The notes: generated by a model from the letters alone, not told the origin. Shown: positions 18,935-30,769, counted from the first letter of the stretch. The stretch: 64,000 nt of DNA from Adenophora triphylla var. japonica (GCA_022495995.1 JAFEMH010002089.1:314520-378519), one strand, 5' to 3'. Translations and numbers: made by a program.

Positions 18935-19205
18935 CTCCCTCCGTCCCACGTGAATAGACACCAAAAATCTTGGCACAATAACTAAGAAAAATGAATATAA
19001 TAATGAAAATGTGTGGTAGGAAATGAAGAGAGAGAATGAGTGGAGTTGATTGAATAAATTGTGTGGTAGGAAATGAAGAGAGAGAATGAGTGGGTGGGGT
19101 AGGATGAATATAAAATAATAAATTCTTTTCCATTTTGGGCAGTGTCTATTCACGTGGGACGTCCCAAAAAAGAAATAAGTGTCTATTCACGTGGGACGGA
19201 GGGAG
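18935..19205 (-). mobile_element. Stowaway MITE copy B (271 bp)
   Basis: Same family and length as copy A, inverted, with TA at 18933-18934 and 19206-19207. I count about three differences from copy A over 271 bp. The other LTR shows the empty site (CTGTATAAG near 26107), proving insertion after the LTR pair formed. Confidence 0.95.
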
Positions 19206-20599
19206 TATAAGTTACAAGTACTACAACTGCAAAAGCTTACACAAGCCAACTTTAAAACAAACCAATCACAGGTTTAATTACAACCCAACACGACTGAAAC
19301 ATGTTTAAAAAAGTTTTATATACAAAACTTTTCCCAAAAGAATAACAACCACAATCTATTCCCAATTTCCCAAACCAACACATACCCTGATAATCCAAAA
19401 GATGTCCAAACTCCTTTCCGGCCTCACCGGTCCGGTCCTCCTGTCTCAACGGGATCTAAAACAATCAAGGGAGAAGGGGTGAGAATAAATTTCAGCAAGC
19501 TATTATGTATGCAACAATATGCCATACAATATGCAACACATAAACAGGTTGCTCAATATCACATATGCAACACATAAACAGGTTGCTCGTAATCACATTG
19601 GCAAAGCGGTAAACACATTCTGTTACCTTCTCTTTACCTTTCCCATCTGAATCATATGCAGTACAACGGTGGGAGTAATACTCCGCTCATTTGTGAACTG
19701 CTTAAGCATATTCACGTCTTATAAGATCTCTTTCAGAGAAACATATAAGATATCAGCAATCTTATGAACTGTTCAGACATATCCACAGAAGCTGTACCCC
19801 AATCTGTGGCCACAGAGGGGTGAGAGGTCACAGGTATAAGAAAATCTAAACACCTTATGAAATATTTTCTCATAAGTGATAGTATTCCATATACCCCCAA
19901 GGATCAGCTGATATAACCACATCCAAGCACATAATAGATACTTGCAAATATATCCACCCCATGGGATATCAATACATAACATGGTACTTATTCCTCGTGT
20001 TAAACCAATCACAATAGTGCAACATATATTTAAACACTATTGAAGAACAACAATCCAATGACATGGTATCAATAATCATGCTCAAACAAATGAAACAGTG
20101 CAACACGTATTTACACACTATGTGCACAACCAATAATGAATATGTAATCACATATGGCCACAATGTATATCAAGTAAGCCCTACATATTCATTACACCAT
20201 ATATAATCCAGTAACATGGTATTAGTACTCCTGCCCAAACCAATGAAGTAGTGCAACATCTATTTAATGTACTATATGAACCAATAACCATATACAGGTA
20301 ACCACGTAGGGGTACAATATAATATAAGTAGCCCTACGCATTCATGACATAACGTTAAACACCTTCTATAAAGGTTCCATAACAATTTACCAAGTTTTTA
20401 TCAACTTTGGTGAACTAGTTACATTGCCTTCCAACCATTTTCAGGACAATATTTAAAGTCTTTCCCAATATCAATTTGGACCATTTAAAGTTCCATTGTA
20501 TAGTACTAAAGTTGTACTAGAAGTATAGTTAAAGAAGGACTAAATCCCTACCCATTTGAATAGGTTTAAAGGGCCTAGAAAATGCTACCTTGAACCTGA

Positions 20600-20757
20600 A
20601 CTGGGCACGACTCGTGCCCCTCGGCATGACTCGTGCCTTATTCCCGCACGAGTGATTCCATTTACCCAACTCGTGCCCCTGCTGGCTACAACTGCCGCAC
20701 GGCTGCACTGGCCATGGGAACGACTCGTGCTCCAGGGCACGAGTCGCGCCCAACACC
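20600..20757. repeat. CACGACTCGTG palindrome cluster in chromovirus LTR
   Basis: Copies GCACGACTCGTGCC, GCATGACTCGTGCC, GAACGACTCGTGC and GCACGAGTCGCGCC, plus half sites, within 160 bp. Confidence 0.85.
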
Positions 20758-21646
20758 AGAAATTGCTACTGATGCTGAAACATCATTCAACCAAGGAAAG
20801 ACACACCACTTTGGTCATGCTACCTTGACCCCAGCCATACCAAACTTCAGTGAAACAATTTCCAACTCAATTCCAAACCTTCTACCCCATATAACATACT
20901 CCTTCAAGCCATGAACATATATAAATAACAACTTCTCATTTCCAAGTCATAACCTTATCATACTCATTTCTCAATTCATTTTTCTTTCATTTCAACACCA
21001 AATAAAATACCAAAAGCATCATAGATCATATCTTTCACCATAATATCATCTTTAAACATAAAATGAGCAATTATGGAAAGAATCATAATAACTTACCAAA
21101 AATAGGTCGAAATAAAAGGAAGATTTAATCGGCTATACTTGATCTAATCGACTCCCTGATCACAAATAAGAAGTCGAAATTGAAAACGGATCAACGGTTG
21201 ATTTGCTAGGATTTTCTGAAGGTAACCCTAGGTTATAGGATGATACGTAGTACTGAGAGAGAGAAAGAGAAGAACTGGGAGGCTTCTGGGAGAAGAAGGA
21301 TTTTTATATAGGCAAGTTACACCTAGGCTCCTCCAAGAATCAATCAACTACAATTCACTACCTTAAGCTTATTTTTACACTTTAGCTCCTCAATACTTTT
21401 TATAACATTTCATTTAAAATTTCAAGTATTATAACTTTACTACACCAATTCCCATTTCCTTCATTTAGACATTATATAATTAAAATTAATTTAATAACAT
21501 CTAAATTCACGTAATTCACCAAAATTGTCAAAATGAACACGTAATCAATTCAAATAGCATATAATGCATAAGATGAGATGCAAAGCAACCCAACCCCACG
21601 TGCTCCACGTGTGACCAAAATGGTGCCTAGGTTTAGGGTCGTGACA

Positions 21647-21660
21647 CTCACTCCCCCTTA
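21647..21660 (-). promoter_or_regulatory. polypurine tract of the chromovirus
   Basis: On the minus strand TAAGGGGGAGTGAG directly precedes the 3' LTR, the expected plus-strand DNA priming site. Confidence 0.8.
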
Positions 21661-21737
21661 AATAAAATTCGTCCCGAATTCGGACTTCACTTACATGAAT
21701 GATCAAACAAATCAGGATACTTCTATCTCATCTCAGA

Positions 21738-23384
21738 TTACAATTCCCAAGTAGCTTCCTCAATAATGTGATTCTTCCACAAAATTTTCACTACAGGAAT
21801 ACTCTTGGTACGCAATTCCCGGACCTGCCACTCCAGAATCCACAATGGTACCTCCACATAGGTCATATCCGCCTGGATATCCCCAGGAGGAGAACTCAAT
21901 ACATGAGAGGAATCATAACAGTATTTCCTCAACATGGAAATATGAAACAAATCATGGAGAGAAGAAAGAGATGGAGGTAGAGCCAATCGATAGGCTAACT
22001 CTCCCACCTTCTCTAATACCTCAAATGGACCAACAAATCTAGGAGCCAACTTTCCTTTGTTGCTAAACCTTTTAATCCCTGTTCTTGGTGAAATCTTCAA
22101 GAATACAAGATCCCCAACCTGGAATGATAACTCCCTTCTTCTAGTGTCGGCATAGCTCTTCTGTCGACTCGGGGCTGTCCTCAATCTGTCACGGATCACT
22201 TTGCTCTTCTCGGTTGAATCTCTAACCAAGTCTGGACCCCAAAGTCTAACTTCACCAACTTCGTCCCAACACATTAGAGATCTATATTTTCTCCCATACA
22301 GTGCCTCATATGGTGCCATCTCAATGCTAGATTGGTAGCTATTGTTATAGGTAAATTCCACTAAAGTCAAATGGTCTTCCCAAGATGAATGGAAGTCCAT
22401 CACACAAGCCCGTAGCATGTCCTCAAGAATCTGAATGGTCCTCTCAGTCTGCCCATCAGTCTGAGGATGAAATGCTGTGCTAAAACTCAACTTAGATCCC
22501 AAGGCTTCATGCAAAGCCCTCCAAAACCGCGAGGTGAATCTCAGATCCCTATCAAAAACAATGTTGACAGGTACCCCATGAAGTCTCACAATCTCACGGA
22601 TATACAACTGGGCCAATCTCTCCATTGAATACTTATGGCCATCCTCTAATACCTGCCTTTTGATCTCTGGGGAAGAAGGTACGCAAATCCTTCCTTTGAA
22701 GGTTAGAATCCCATCCTTGTTCAATGAAAACTCCCTAGTCTTTCCATCTTGCAATTTCTCCCTAATTTTCTTCAATTCATTGTTATTCAACTGAGCTTCC
22801 AAAAGATCCCCATATAAAGTAGGAACAGCTCTGACATTCGAAAATAACATATCACCTTTCAATTCCCGAGATACCATGGATGATAAATGAGCCTTACGGC
22901 TAATAGCATCAGCCACCACGTTAGCCTTCCCGTTATGATAGGAAATGACACAATCATAGTCCTTCAGAAGCTCCAACCAACGCCTCTGTCTGTTGTTCAG
23001 TTCCTTTTGGGTAAATAAGTATTTCAGGCTCTTATGATCTATAAATATCTCAAATTTTGCTCCATACAAGTAGTGTTTCCATTTATGCAACGCAAAAACA
23101 ATAGCAGCTAACTCTATATCGTGGGTAGGATAATTCTGCTCCGCTGGTGATAACTTCCTTGAAGTATACGCAGTTACCTTCCCATTTTGCATAAGGACAC
23201 AACCCAATCCTTCTTTGGAGGCATCACTGAAAATAACAAAATTCTCACAACTCTCTGGAAGTGTAAGGATAGGAGTTGAAGTCAATCTCTTCTTTAACTC
23301 AGAAAAACCAGCTTCACACTTAGCATCCCATATAAATGGTACATCCTTCCGAGTCAATCTGGTCAACGGAGTTGCAATCCTCAA
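21738..23384 (-). pseudogene. chromovirus RNase H - integrase - chromodomain, integrase deleted in part
   Basis: The open reading contains RNase H ([15 protein letters not shown], then [20 protein letters not shown]), part of integrase ([33 protein letters not shown]), the [17 protein letters not shown] linker, and a C-terminal chromodomain-like block ([11 protein letters not shown], then VVKILWKN and EEATWEL) that can steer integration to marked chromatin. The HHCC zinc finger and the first catalytic Asp are missing: [15 protein letters not shown] (near 22645) joins sequence before the zinc finger directly to sequence after the first Asp. I estimate 80-100 codons lost, in frame. The integrase cannot be catalytic. 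Confidence 0.85.
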
Positions 23385-24388
23385 AAATCCCTCTATAAAT
23401 CTTCGATAATACCCCGCTAACCCAAGGAAACTACGAACCTATGTCACTGTAGAAGGCTGTTTTCAGTTGACTACGACCTCAATCTTTGTAGGATCCACTG
23501 TAATACCAGTAATGGATACCACATGACCCAAGAAAGAAATCTGTTCAAGCCAAAACTCACATTTACTGAACTTTGCAAATAACTGTTTCTCACGAAGCAC
23601 GGATAAACAATTCTCAAGTGCTTCTCGTGATCTTCCCTGGATTTTGAATATACCAGGATATCATCAATAAAAACCACAACGAAACTGTCAAGATACGGCT
23701 TGAAGATCCTGTTCATTATATCCATAAATACTGTCGGTGCATTAGTCAACCCAAATGGCATAACAAGAAATTCATAATGCCCGTACCTTGTTCTGAAGGC
23801 TGTTTTAGAAATATCATCTGGCTTGATTTTCAACTGATGGTATCCGCTATGCAAGTCCAACTTGGAATATATAACGGAACCTTGGAGTTGATCAAATAAA
23901 TCATCAATATGAGGAAGAGGATATTTGTTCTTAATAGTAGCTTGATTCAGCAATCTGTAATCAATACACAACCTCAATGTACCATCCTTCTTCCTAACAA
24001 ACAAAACTGGTGCTCCCCAGAGTGACACACTGGGATGAATGAAACCCTTATCTAATAATTCCTGCAACTGAATTTTCAACTCTTTTAACTCAGCTGGAGC
24101 CATTCTGTAAGGTGCTTTAGAAATTGGTGAAGTACCTGGCAATAAATCAATACAGAACTCCACCTCTCTATCCGGAGGCATAAAATACTCAGTTGAGAAT
24201 ACATCACTGAACTCATTCACAACTGGAACACAAGATAGTTCAGGAGACTTCTTACTAGAGACTAACATATATGCCAGGTATCCCTCACACCCTTTTAATA
24301 ACAACTTTCTAGCCTTTAGTGCAGATATAACATGAATGCCAAATAAAGACTTATCAGCATCAAATATAAACACAGGCACATCAGACAT
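23385..24388 (-). pseudogene. chromovirus reverse transcriptase, frameshifted
   Basis: RT domain with [27 protein letters not shown], the catalytic FIDDILVYS and FGLTNAP motifs. The frame is lost just after KHLRIV near 23610; a stop also lies near 23465 in the continuing frame, and the next open frame begins at 23384. RT normally continues into RNase H with no gap, so the break disables the polyprotein. Confidence 0.85.
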
Positions 24389-24895
24389 AGAAAAGGTGAC
24401 TCACTTTCTGCGACAGTCCACCAAGGCATGACAATAACTCAACCAGTCCATGCCTAAAATAACATCAAAATCTTAGATTCGTAACTCTACCAAATCCATT
24501 GGCAATACATGCCCACATAAAATCACCTCACAATCATGATTGATCAAAGAGGATTCGAGGGACTCTCCTACAGGAGTAGAAACCTCTAGCACATAAGGCA
24601 ACAACTTAGGCAACTTATACAATGTGAATGCAAAATGAGATGCCACATAAGAATGAGATGATCCAGGGTCGATAAGAATACGAGCCCTGACCCCTGAGAC
24701 AGGGAGAATACCTCTAATGAACGCGGTGGGATCTACCGTGCCTCGACCTAAGGAAAACACTCTACCTTGTACTCTCTCTTTAGACTTCCCCTCAACATCC
24801 CTCTTTACGCCACCTCTGGCCTGGTCACCCTGCTGTCTACCACCCGCAGCTTGACCCTGTTTAAATTTAGGACAATCCTTTTTGAAGTGCCCCAT
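24389..24895 (-). pseudogene. chromovirus zinc knuckle end and protease, broken
   Basis: The reading begins inside the Gag zinc knuckle (GHFKKDCP) and continues to an aspartic protease. The usual D-S-G is changed to D-P-G (ILIDPGSSHSYVASHF). The frame stops at LRI then TAA (near 24473), immediately before the conserved DFDVILGMDWL block. Both changes would abolish protease function. Confidence 0.8.
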
Positions 24896-25839
24896 CTCTC
24901 CACAATTTATACATTTACCTTGTTTCCTCCAACAGTGTCTTCAGAATGTCCTATCCTCTTGCAAAAATTGCAAATAGTCCCAAATTGGCTGGATACAGGA
25001 CGAGTTGAAACTGTAACCTTTCCTCCCTTAGACACTACTGGAGTTGAAGACTTCTGCTGACCCCTGCTCTGACCTGAACTCTGGTCTGGAAACTTAGTCT
25101 TGCTTCCACTACCTTCAGGCTTGCCCCAATGTTCTTGAATGTCATTTTCAATTCTGTATGCCATGTTTACTGCTGCCTGGTAGTTGGGAAATTCATGTGT
25201 CAACAATTGTTTCCTGAACTCCAACCCCAGTCCCTTCACAAACCTGTAGACTCTCCTTCCTTCATCTGTTACTAGATGTGGACAATACCTCGCCAGCTCT
25301 GTAAATTTTGCTGAATACTGGGCCACTGTCATTGCCCCCTGCTCGAGCTTCAGAAATTCAACCTCTTTCTTGTCTTTGGTGATCACTGGAATAAAATGCT
25401 CTTTGAATATCCCTGTGAAGTTGTCCCAAGTTTGGGGCGTGTGGTCCCGCTCCCAACTCTCCTTAAGTATTTGCCACCAGTGCTCTGCAAGACCTTCCAG
25501 TTTGAACACTGCACATCTGACTTTTTCTTCATCTGTACTCTCCATTGCCGCAAAAATCTTATTCATAGATTCCAACCATCTCTCTGCTATCGCTGGACCT
25601 GGATCCCCGTTGAAGCTTGGTGGAGCCATTTTGATAAACTTTTCTAAACCGTATGCTGGCCTTCCCTCAGGTTGCTGCTGTGCCTGATCCTGAGCTGCCA
25701 TATTATGAAGGAAAACCCTGAACATAGCCATCATTTCAGCATTCTGGTTTCCCCCAGCTCCCATATCACCAATATTTCCCTGATCCCTCTGCCGGTAATC
25801 ACCAGTTCCAGCCATTACAACAATCCCTGCATTAAACAC
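24896..25839 (-). pseudogene. chromovirus gag
   Basis: Capsid domain with PPSFNGDPGP, AERWLESMNKIF, LEGLAEHWWQ and QYSAKFTELARYCP, then the first half of a CCHC knuckle (CNFCKRIGHSEDTV). The frame shifts inside the knuckle near 24920, passing to the frame of the 24389-24895 segment. Start at the ATG at 25837-25839, or the internal Met of MAGTGDY. The typical length to the knuckle suggests that otherwise nothing is missing. Confidence 0.85.
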
Positions 25840-25901
25840 TCGGCATCAGATATCACACACTCCCTCTTAGACTAGTCATCTACCCTTGACTTCTAACCAA
25901 A

Positions 25902-25913
25902 GCTCTAATACCA
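25902..25913 (-). promoter_or_regulatory. primer binding site of the chromovirus
   Basis: On the minus strand TGGTATTAGAGC, two bases inside the 5' LTR, is one mismatch from the usual plant initiator-Met tRNA site TGGTATCAGAGC. Confidence 0.85.
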
Positions 25914-25915
25914 AC

Positions 25916-26738
25916 TGTGGCGGCCTCCCCAACTCCAGGACCTATAGACTCGTGTCCCAAGCTAGAGGGTCCCCAAATTACCCTTTTTCAAAAAAACTTT
26001 TCTTTATATTAACTTGAAAATTAGAACAACCCTTTTTCAAAACAATTTCAAAATAACCTCTCTACTTGGAGGTGAAATATAAACCTGCTTTAACCAGTTA
26101 TAACCTGTATAAGTTACAAGTATTACAATTGCAAAAGCTTACACAAGCCAACTTTAAAACAAACCAATCCCAGGTTTAATTACAACCCAACACAACTGAA
26201 ACATGTTTATAAAAGTTTTATATACAAAACTTTTCCCAAAAGAATAACAACCACAATCTATTCCCAACTCCCCAAACCAACACATACCCTGACAACCCAA
26301 AAAATGTTCAAACTCCTTTCCGGCCTCACCGGTCCGGTCCTCTTGTCTTAGCGGGATCTAAAACAATAAAGGGAGAAGGGGTGAGAATAAATCTCAGCAA
26401 GCTATTATATATGCAATAATATGCCATACAATATGCAACACATAAACAGGTTGCTCAATATCACATATGCAACACATAAACAGGTTGCTCGTAATCACAT
26501 TGGTAAAGTGGTAAACACATTACATTACCTTCTCTTTACCTTTCCCATCTGAATCATATGTAGTACAACGGTGGGAGTAATAATACACTCATTTGTGAAC
26601 TGCTTAAGATTATTAATGTCTTATAAGATCCCTTTCATAGAAACATATAAGATATCAACAATCTTATGAACTGTTCAGACATATCCACAGAAGTTGTACC
26701 CCAATCTGTAGCCATAGAGGGGGGAGAGGTCACAGGTA
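25916..26738 (-). repeat. chromovirus 5' LTR (right copy), truncated
   Basis: About 820 bp matching the start of the left LTR, without the Stowaway MITE. Similarity stops at CACAGGTA (26731-26738), where Athila gag sequence begins; roughly 1.8 kb of the LTR is missing. Confidence 0.88.
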
Positions 26739-27544
26739 ATGACATCAATATTGTACTTACCTGGAATCCCCTGCGGTTGTTCCCTGTCATTGAACCATTG
26801 ATAGTGATTCAGGGCTATGTTCTCTATCAAGTCGTAAGCTTCATCCACCGTCTTATTCATTAGTACACCTCCTGCGGCGGCATCAATTGTCTACCTTGTT
26901 CTATATGTGAGACCATCGTAGAAGGTGTGCACAATTAACCACTTTTCAAGCCCGTGGTGAGGGCACATCCTTAGGAGCTCTTTGAATCGCTCCCAAGCTT
27001 CATACAGTGATTCGCTTCCTGTTTGGCTAAAATTTGTAATCTTCGTCCGAATTTGATAGGTCTTGCTTGGAGGGAAGAAACGTCCAAGGAATGCTGCTTC
27101 AATTTGGTCCCAAGTTGTAAAAGAGTTGGGTGGGACTGAAATTAACCAATGTTTCGCCTTATCCTTTAAAGAAAAAGGAAAAAGGCGCATCCGAATCGCT
27201 TTCGGGGTAACATTCTGAATACGTGTGGTATCACAATATTCAAGGAATGTTTGGATGTGGAGATGGGGATCTTCGAAAGCGGTGCCTCTATATTGATTAT
27301 TCATAACCATATGCAATAGTTGCGGCTTTATCTCAAAGTGTGCCGCTCCGGTATTTGGCACAACAATAGGGGATCTAGTTCCCGGGGTACTTGGATTTAC
27401 GAAGTCCCGTAGGGTCCTAGCGGGTGTTTGCGGTTCTCCTTCCATATGTTTCCTTAAGGTCTCTTTAAATCTTCTTAGTCTCTCGTGAAAGTTTCGTTCG
27501 AGTTCCGGATCAAAATTTTCAAGGAATGTCCGAGCCCTTTTCAT
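26739..27544 (-). pseudogene. Athila-type gag, truncated
   Basis: The reading begins MKRARTFLENFDPELER (ATG at 27542-27544) and includes IKPQLLHMVMNNQYRG, EDPHLHIQTFLEYCDT, FPFSLKDKAKHWL, FPPSKTYQIRTKI and FYDGLTYRTR, all strongly conserved in plant Athila-like Gag. A stop interrupts at about 26891; the same frame then continues with ALMNKTxDEAY-type sequence (VLMNKTVDEAYDLIENIALN) until the truncation. It packages element RNA in the intact relatives; here it is non-functional. Confidence 0.85.
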
Positions 27545-27670
27545 ACATTAAGGAAAAACACTTGAAGAGAGATTAAACGCAACAATTTATCGGAAAAAAA
27601 GCAAAATAGTAAAAACAAAATAAAACGAAAAATTATGTAGTAAATACAAAAATAAAAAGTAAACTGTTGT

Positions 27671-27687
27671 CCCCGGCAACGGCGCCA
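27671..27687 (-). promoter_or_regulatory. Athila primer binding site
   Basis: Minus-strand TGGCGCCGTTGCCGGGG lies six bases inside the LTR end, the characteristic priming region of Athila/Tat elements. Confidence 0.85.
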
Positions 27688-27693
27688 AAAACT

Positions 27694-29274
27694 TGTTGGG
27701 GTGTTAACCTAACGGCTTATTTATATCCGCAAGCGCACGAGCTATTGTAATATAGCGGGTGCAAGTACGGGTCGATCCTACAGAGACAGGGTTTACTTAG
27801 GGAATATTTTTGTCTTTAGAATAATAGAAAAGATTGGGGGGGGAGATAAAGTTGATTTTGGAAAATATAAAGAACATAAACAGAAAATACTTTTAATAAA
27901 ACTCTTATAAAACGAAGCATTCTTGGGATTGGAAATCGTACACATAACATTGTTCATCAAATTGTCATTGTCTTAGAAATATAGATTTTCATTTAAATCA
28001 AGGATGGTATGTTAGGCTTACGCTACTTCTCACGGTCAAGGCAGTAGCGTTGTATTCTTCACTAATTATGTCCTAACTGTTTGAGATTTTCGTTTACGTT
28101 ACCCCCGCCCTGTCACAAATGGGCGTTCCGGCTTATCTCTAGCTGACCATAATTAGTAAGAATCCACTAAGAACGAGAGTCAACATACTTTCCATTAAAG
28201 GAACATCCCTAGGCCGTTGAACTACTTTCGTGATCAATGGAACCTAGTTTCTTTATATGGTTCCGTCAATCGAGATTCTCCACTAGGTACTTCTCTCAAT
28301 TGACTGAATCATACAAGTTGGACGTCTCCAAAATGTAAGGCATTTTGAGAATAATATAGAGAAATTGTTTAGATGAAGAAAGAAGACAAGACTATTCATT
28401 TTTTAGATGATGAACATGTATGTTTTTGAGTTTTCAACCCAAAGAATAAGGAGAATTTACTCACTAGCCATCTAGAACATATAAGCAATTAAAAATAGAG
28501 AAGAGAGTAAGAGGACTTATGATGAAATAGAAGGCAAATGGCTGAAATGATGCTTCACTTTTATTGCTTTTCTCCAAAGTACTTCAAGAACAAAATATGA
28601 ACTTTGATCTTCAAATGATCTTTGGAAATTGATATCACAAGTGCTATACTATGGAATATCACTAAAATTCTGTGTATAATTCGTCTGTCATGTATTTTTA
28701 AGACTGATTACAAAGGGTCTTTTTATAAGGGGGAGGGAACTCTTCAAGAAGGTGCTTCCAAAATGTGCCTTTTAGTCTGCAGTCACAACTTTGCACGGCC
28801 GTGTCAAGGGTTTTGCACGGCCGTGCACCCTTGGCGCCAGATTTGAATTTGAATTTGGGAGACTTGCACGGCTGCTCCGAGACTAGCTGCACGGCCGCTC
28901 CAATAGTTGACACGGCCACGCCAGTTCAAGGCTCGGCCACTCCATGGTTTGGGGCCAAAAATGGCCTGTCATGGCCTTAAGTGCACGGCCGCTCCAACAA
29001 TAGCTGCACAACCGCTCCTCTTGGATTTCAGCTTGTATGTTTGATTTGCTTTGTTGTTCCTCCATGCTTTTGAACCAAAGTGTCCAAGCATTTTATTGAT
29101 CATAAAAAAAACTCTAAAACCTGTCTAAAATGCATAAAACATATCAAAAGCGTAAAATCTAATAAAATAGAGAAAGTAAGTAAAAAGTACTAAAAATGCT
29201 ATGAGAAATGATGTTTTATCCATGTAAAAGTATATAAAACTTAGGATAAATGACTATATAATAGTCACTTATCA
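27694..29274 (-). repeat. Athila LTR
   Basis: About 1,581 bp. The minus strand starts TGATAAGTGACTATTATATA and ends AACACCCCAACA. It contains the CACGGCCGTGC cluster at 28788-29020 and no coding sequence. A partner LTR is not present, so the outer boundary rests on the TG start and the resumption of Tat pol at 29275. Confidence 0.75.
28788..29020. repeat. CACGGCCGTGC palindrome cluster in Athila LTR
   Basis: Two full palindromes (GCACGGCCGTG near 28794 and 28815) and at least five half-site variants (GCACGGCTGCTCC, GCACGGCCGCTCC, ACACGGCCACGCC, GCTCGGCCACTCC, GCACAACCGCTCC) within 230 bp. Confidence 0.85.
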
Positions 29275-29275
29275 C

Positions 29276-30314
29276 CTGCGGTCCGCACATGAATGCTAGA
29301 GCATTGACACAGATCATCCTGCGTATGGGATACTATTGGGTATCAATAGAAACAGACTGCATCTAGTTCATCAGAAGCTGCGACAAATGTCAACGGTTCT
29401 CCAACCTCAATCACATCCCTCCTCACGAACTCTATTGCATGACTACGCCATGGCCTTTCGCCACATGGGGAATCGACGTCATCGGCAAAATCACTTCGCC
29501 AGGGAGCAATGGTCACGAGTTCATATTAGTCGCAGTCGACTACTTCACCAAATGGGTAGAAGCCAGATCATACAAGGTACTAAATTCTAAGAAGGTGGCC
29601 GAGTTCATAAGAGAGAACATCATGTGCAGATACGGAGTGCCCAACGAGATAATATCCGATAATGGGACTCACTTCGAAGGAGATTGTGACCAACTGTTGA
29701 CCGAGTTCAGAGTTACGCGCCACAAGTCTTCTCCCTACAGACCACAGACTAATGGTGCAGTAGAGGCAGCAAACAAGACTCTTACAATGATAATCAGAAA
29801 GATGATCGTCAGAGGTCGGGATTGGCCCGAGAAGCTACATCTAGCCCTCTGGGGATACAGAACATCAGTCAGAACCACCATAGGGGAGACTCCTTTCGCA
29901 CTTACCTATGGAATGGAAGCAATGTTACCAGTGGAATTGGAAATTCCATCCCTTCGAGTCCTCTTGGAAAACGGGATCAACGAAGTCGAATGGCTTCAGA
30001 GCCATCACGACGAACTTGCTCTACTCGACGAGCGCAGATTGAAAGCCATGGAGCACACTCGTGCCTACCAAAGAAGAATGGCCCGAGCATTTAATAAGAA
30101 AGTCAAGATTCGAGACATCAGAGAAGGCGACTTGGTGCAAAAGTAAAAGCCTCCTACGCAAACCAATCCCCTCAAAAAGTGGGAGCCTACCTGGATAGGC
30201 CCATTCGTGGTACAAAGAATCTTCTCCGGAGGAGCCATGAAGTTAGCAGATTTGGACGGGAACCCTTTCGTTAACCCCGTGAACGGAAGCAAGCTCCGCA
30301 GATACTTAGTTTGA
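29276..30314 (+). pseudogene. Tat-lineage integrase, broken
   Basis: The integrase inserts element DNA into chromosomes. Visible are the second half of the zinc finger (SCDKCQRFSN), and the catalytic triad in WGIDVIG, ISDNGTHFEGD and PYRPQTNGAVEAANKTL, followed by WGYRTSVRTTIGETPFALTYG and a WIGPFVVQRI end block. Stops occur at 29364-29366 (before FIRSCDKC) and at about 30144-30146 (after GDLVQK). The 5' part of pol is absent. All three acidic residues are kept, so decay is recent or mild. Confidence 0.88.
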
Positions 30315-30769
30315 GGAAGAGCACGAGTTAACTCTCCTTCCCCATACACTACCCCTCAGTAAAATTAAAGTGCTAAAAATGTAATACCCAACTGGATACA
30401 TTCCCGATAATGATCCAGGTAAAAAACAGGGTCACACTTCTTTTGTCTTTGTTTTTCTCAAATATCACCTAAAGTGTCGAACTACGGTGACCTGAGCCCC
30501 TTAGTCCAATTGTTAAAGGGGAACGTAGGCAGCCATCATTGGTTAGGTCTCAAAAAAAAAAAAAAAAAAACAAATAAGCATCAATCGCTAGTGTTTCGAA
30601 AAACTCTTTTCAATTAACCTACAAATTCATTACGGTTAAAACAATCTTTGATGAGTTCAAGCACGGTCAACTCTTGGCTCGCTATACGCTAGCAAAACTG
30701 CAATAAAACATTAATCAATTAATGTGTCTGCAATGACAGTGGGTGGATACTCCGGACAACAAGGTCAAC
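30315..30769. other. Tat post-pol spacer
   Basis: Non-coding. Contains an 18-20 bp A tract near 30550 and the stem-forming block ACTACG...CGTAGG at about 30481-30530, which recurs in diverged form at 37317-37354. Confidence 0.55.

Larger units (their letters stand above)
18740..21646 (-). repeat. chromovirus 3' LTR (left copy)
   Basis: 2,907 bp including a 271-bp MITE and its TA duplication. It starts TGTGGCGGCC and ends GTCGTGACA. It is closely similar to 25916-26738 over the shared part. It contains the palindrome cluster at 20600-20757. No coding sequence. Confidence 0.9.
18740..26738 (-). mobile_element. Tekay/Del-type chromovirus (Ty3/gypsy), defective
   Basis: A minus-strand element with long LTRs. 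The left (3') LTR is complete (18740-21646). The right (5') LTR starts at 25916 and is cut off at about 26738. The interior carries gag, protease, RT, RNase H, integrase and a chromodomain-like C-terminus, which place it in the chromoviruses; ~2.9-kb LTRs and the domain sequences fit the Tekay/Del group. Frameshifts, an in-frame stop and an integrase deletion make it non-autonomous. The left LTR later received a Stowaway MITE that the right LTR lacks. Confidence 0.88.
26739..29274 (-). mobile_element. truncated Athila-type gypsy element
   Basis: Reading on the minus strand from the right: a 1.58-kb LTR, a primer binding region, then gag, ending abruptly at the junction with the chromovirus LTR at 26738/26739. 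No pol remains here. Gag sequence and primer site are of the Athila/Tat assemblage. Confidence 0.8.
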
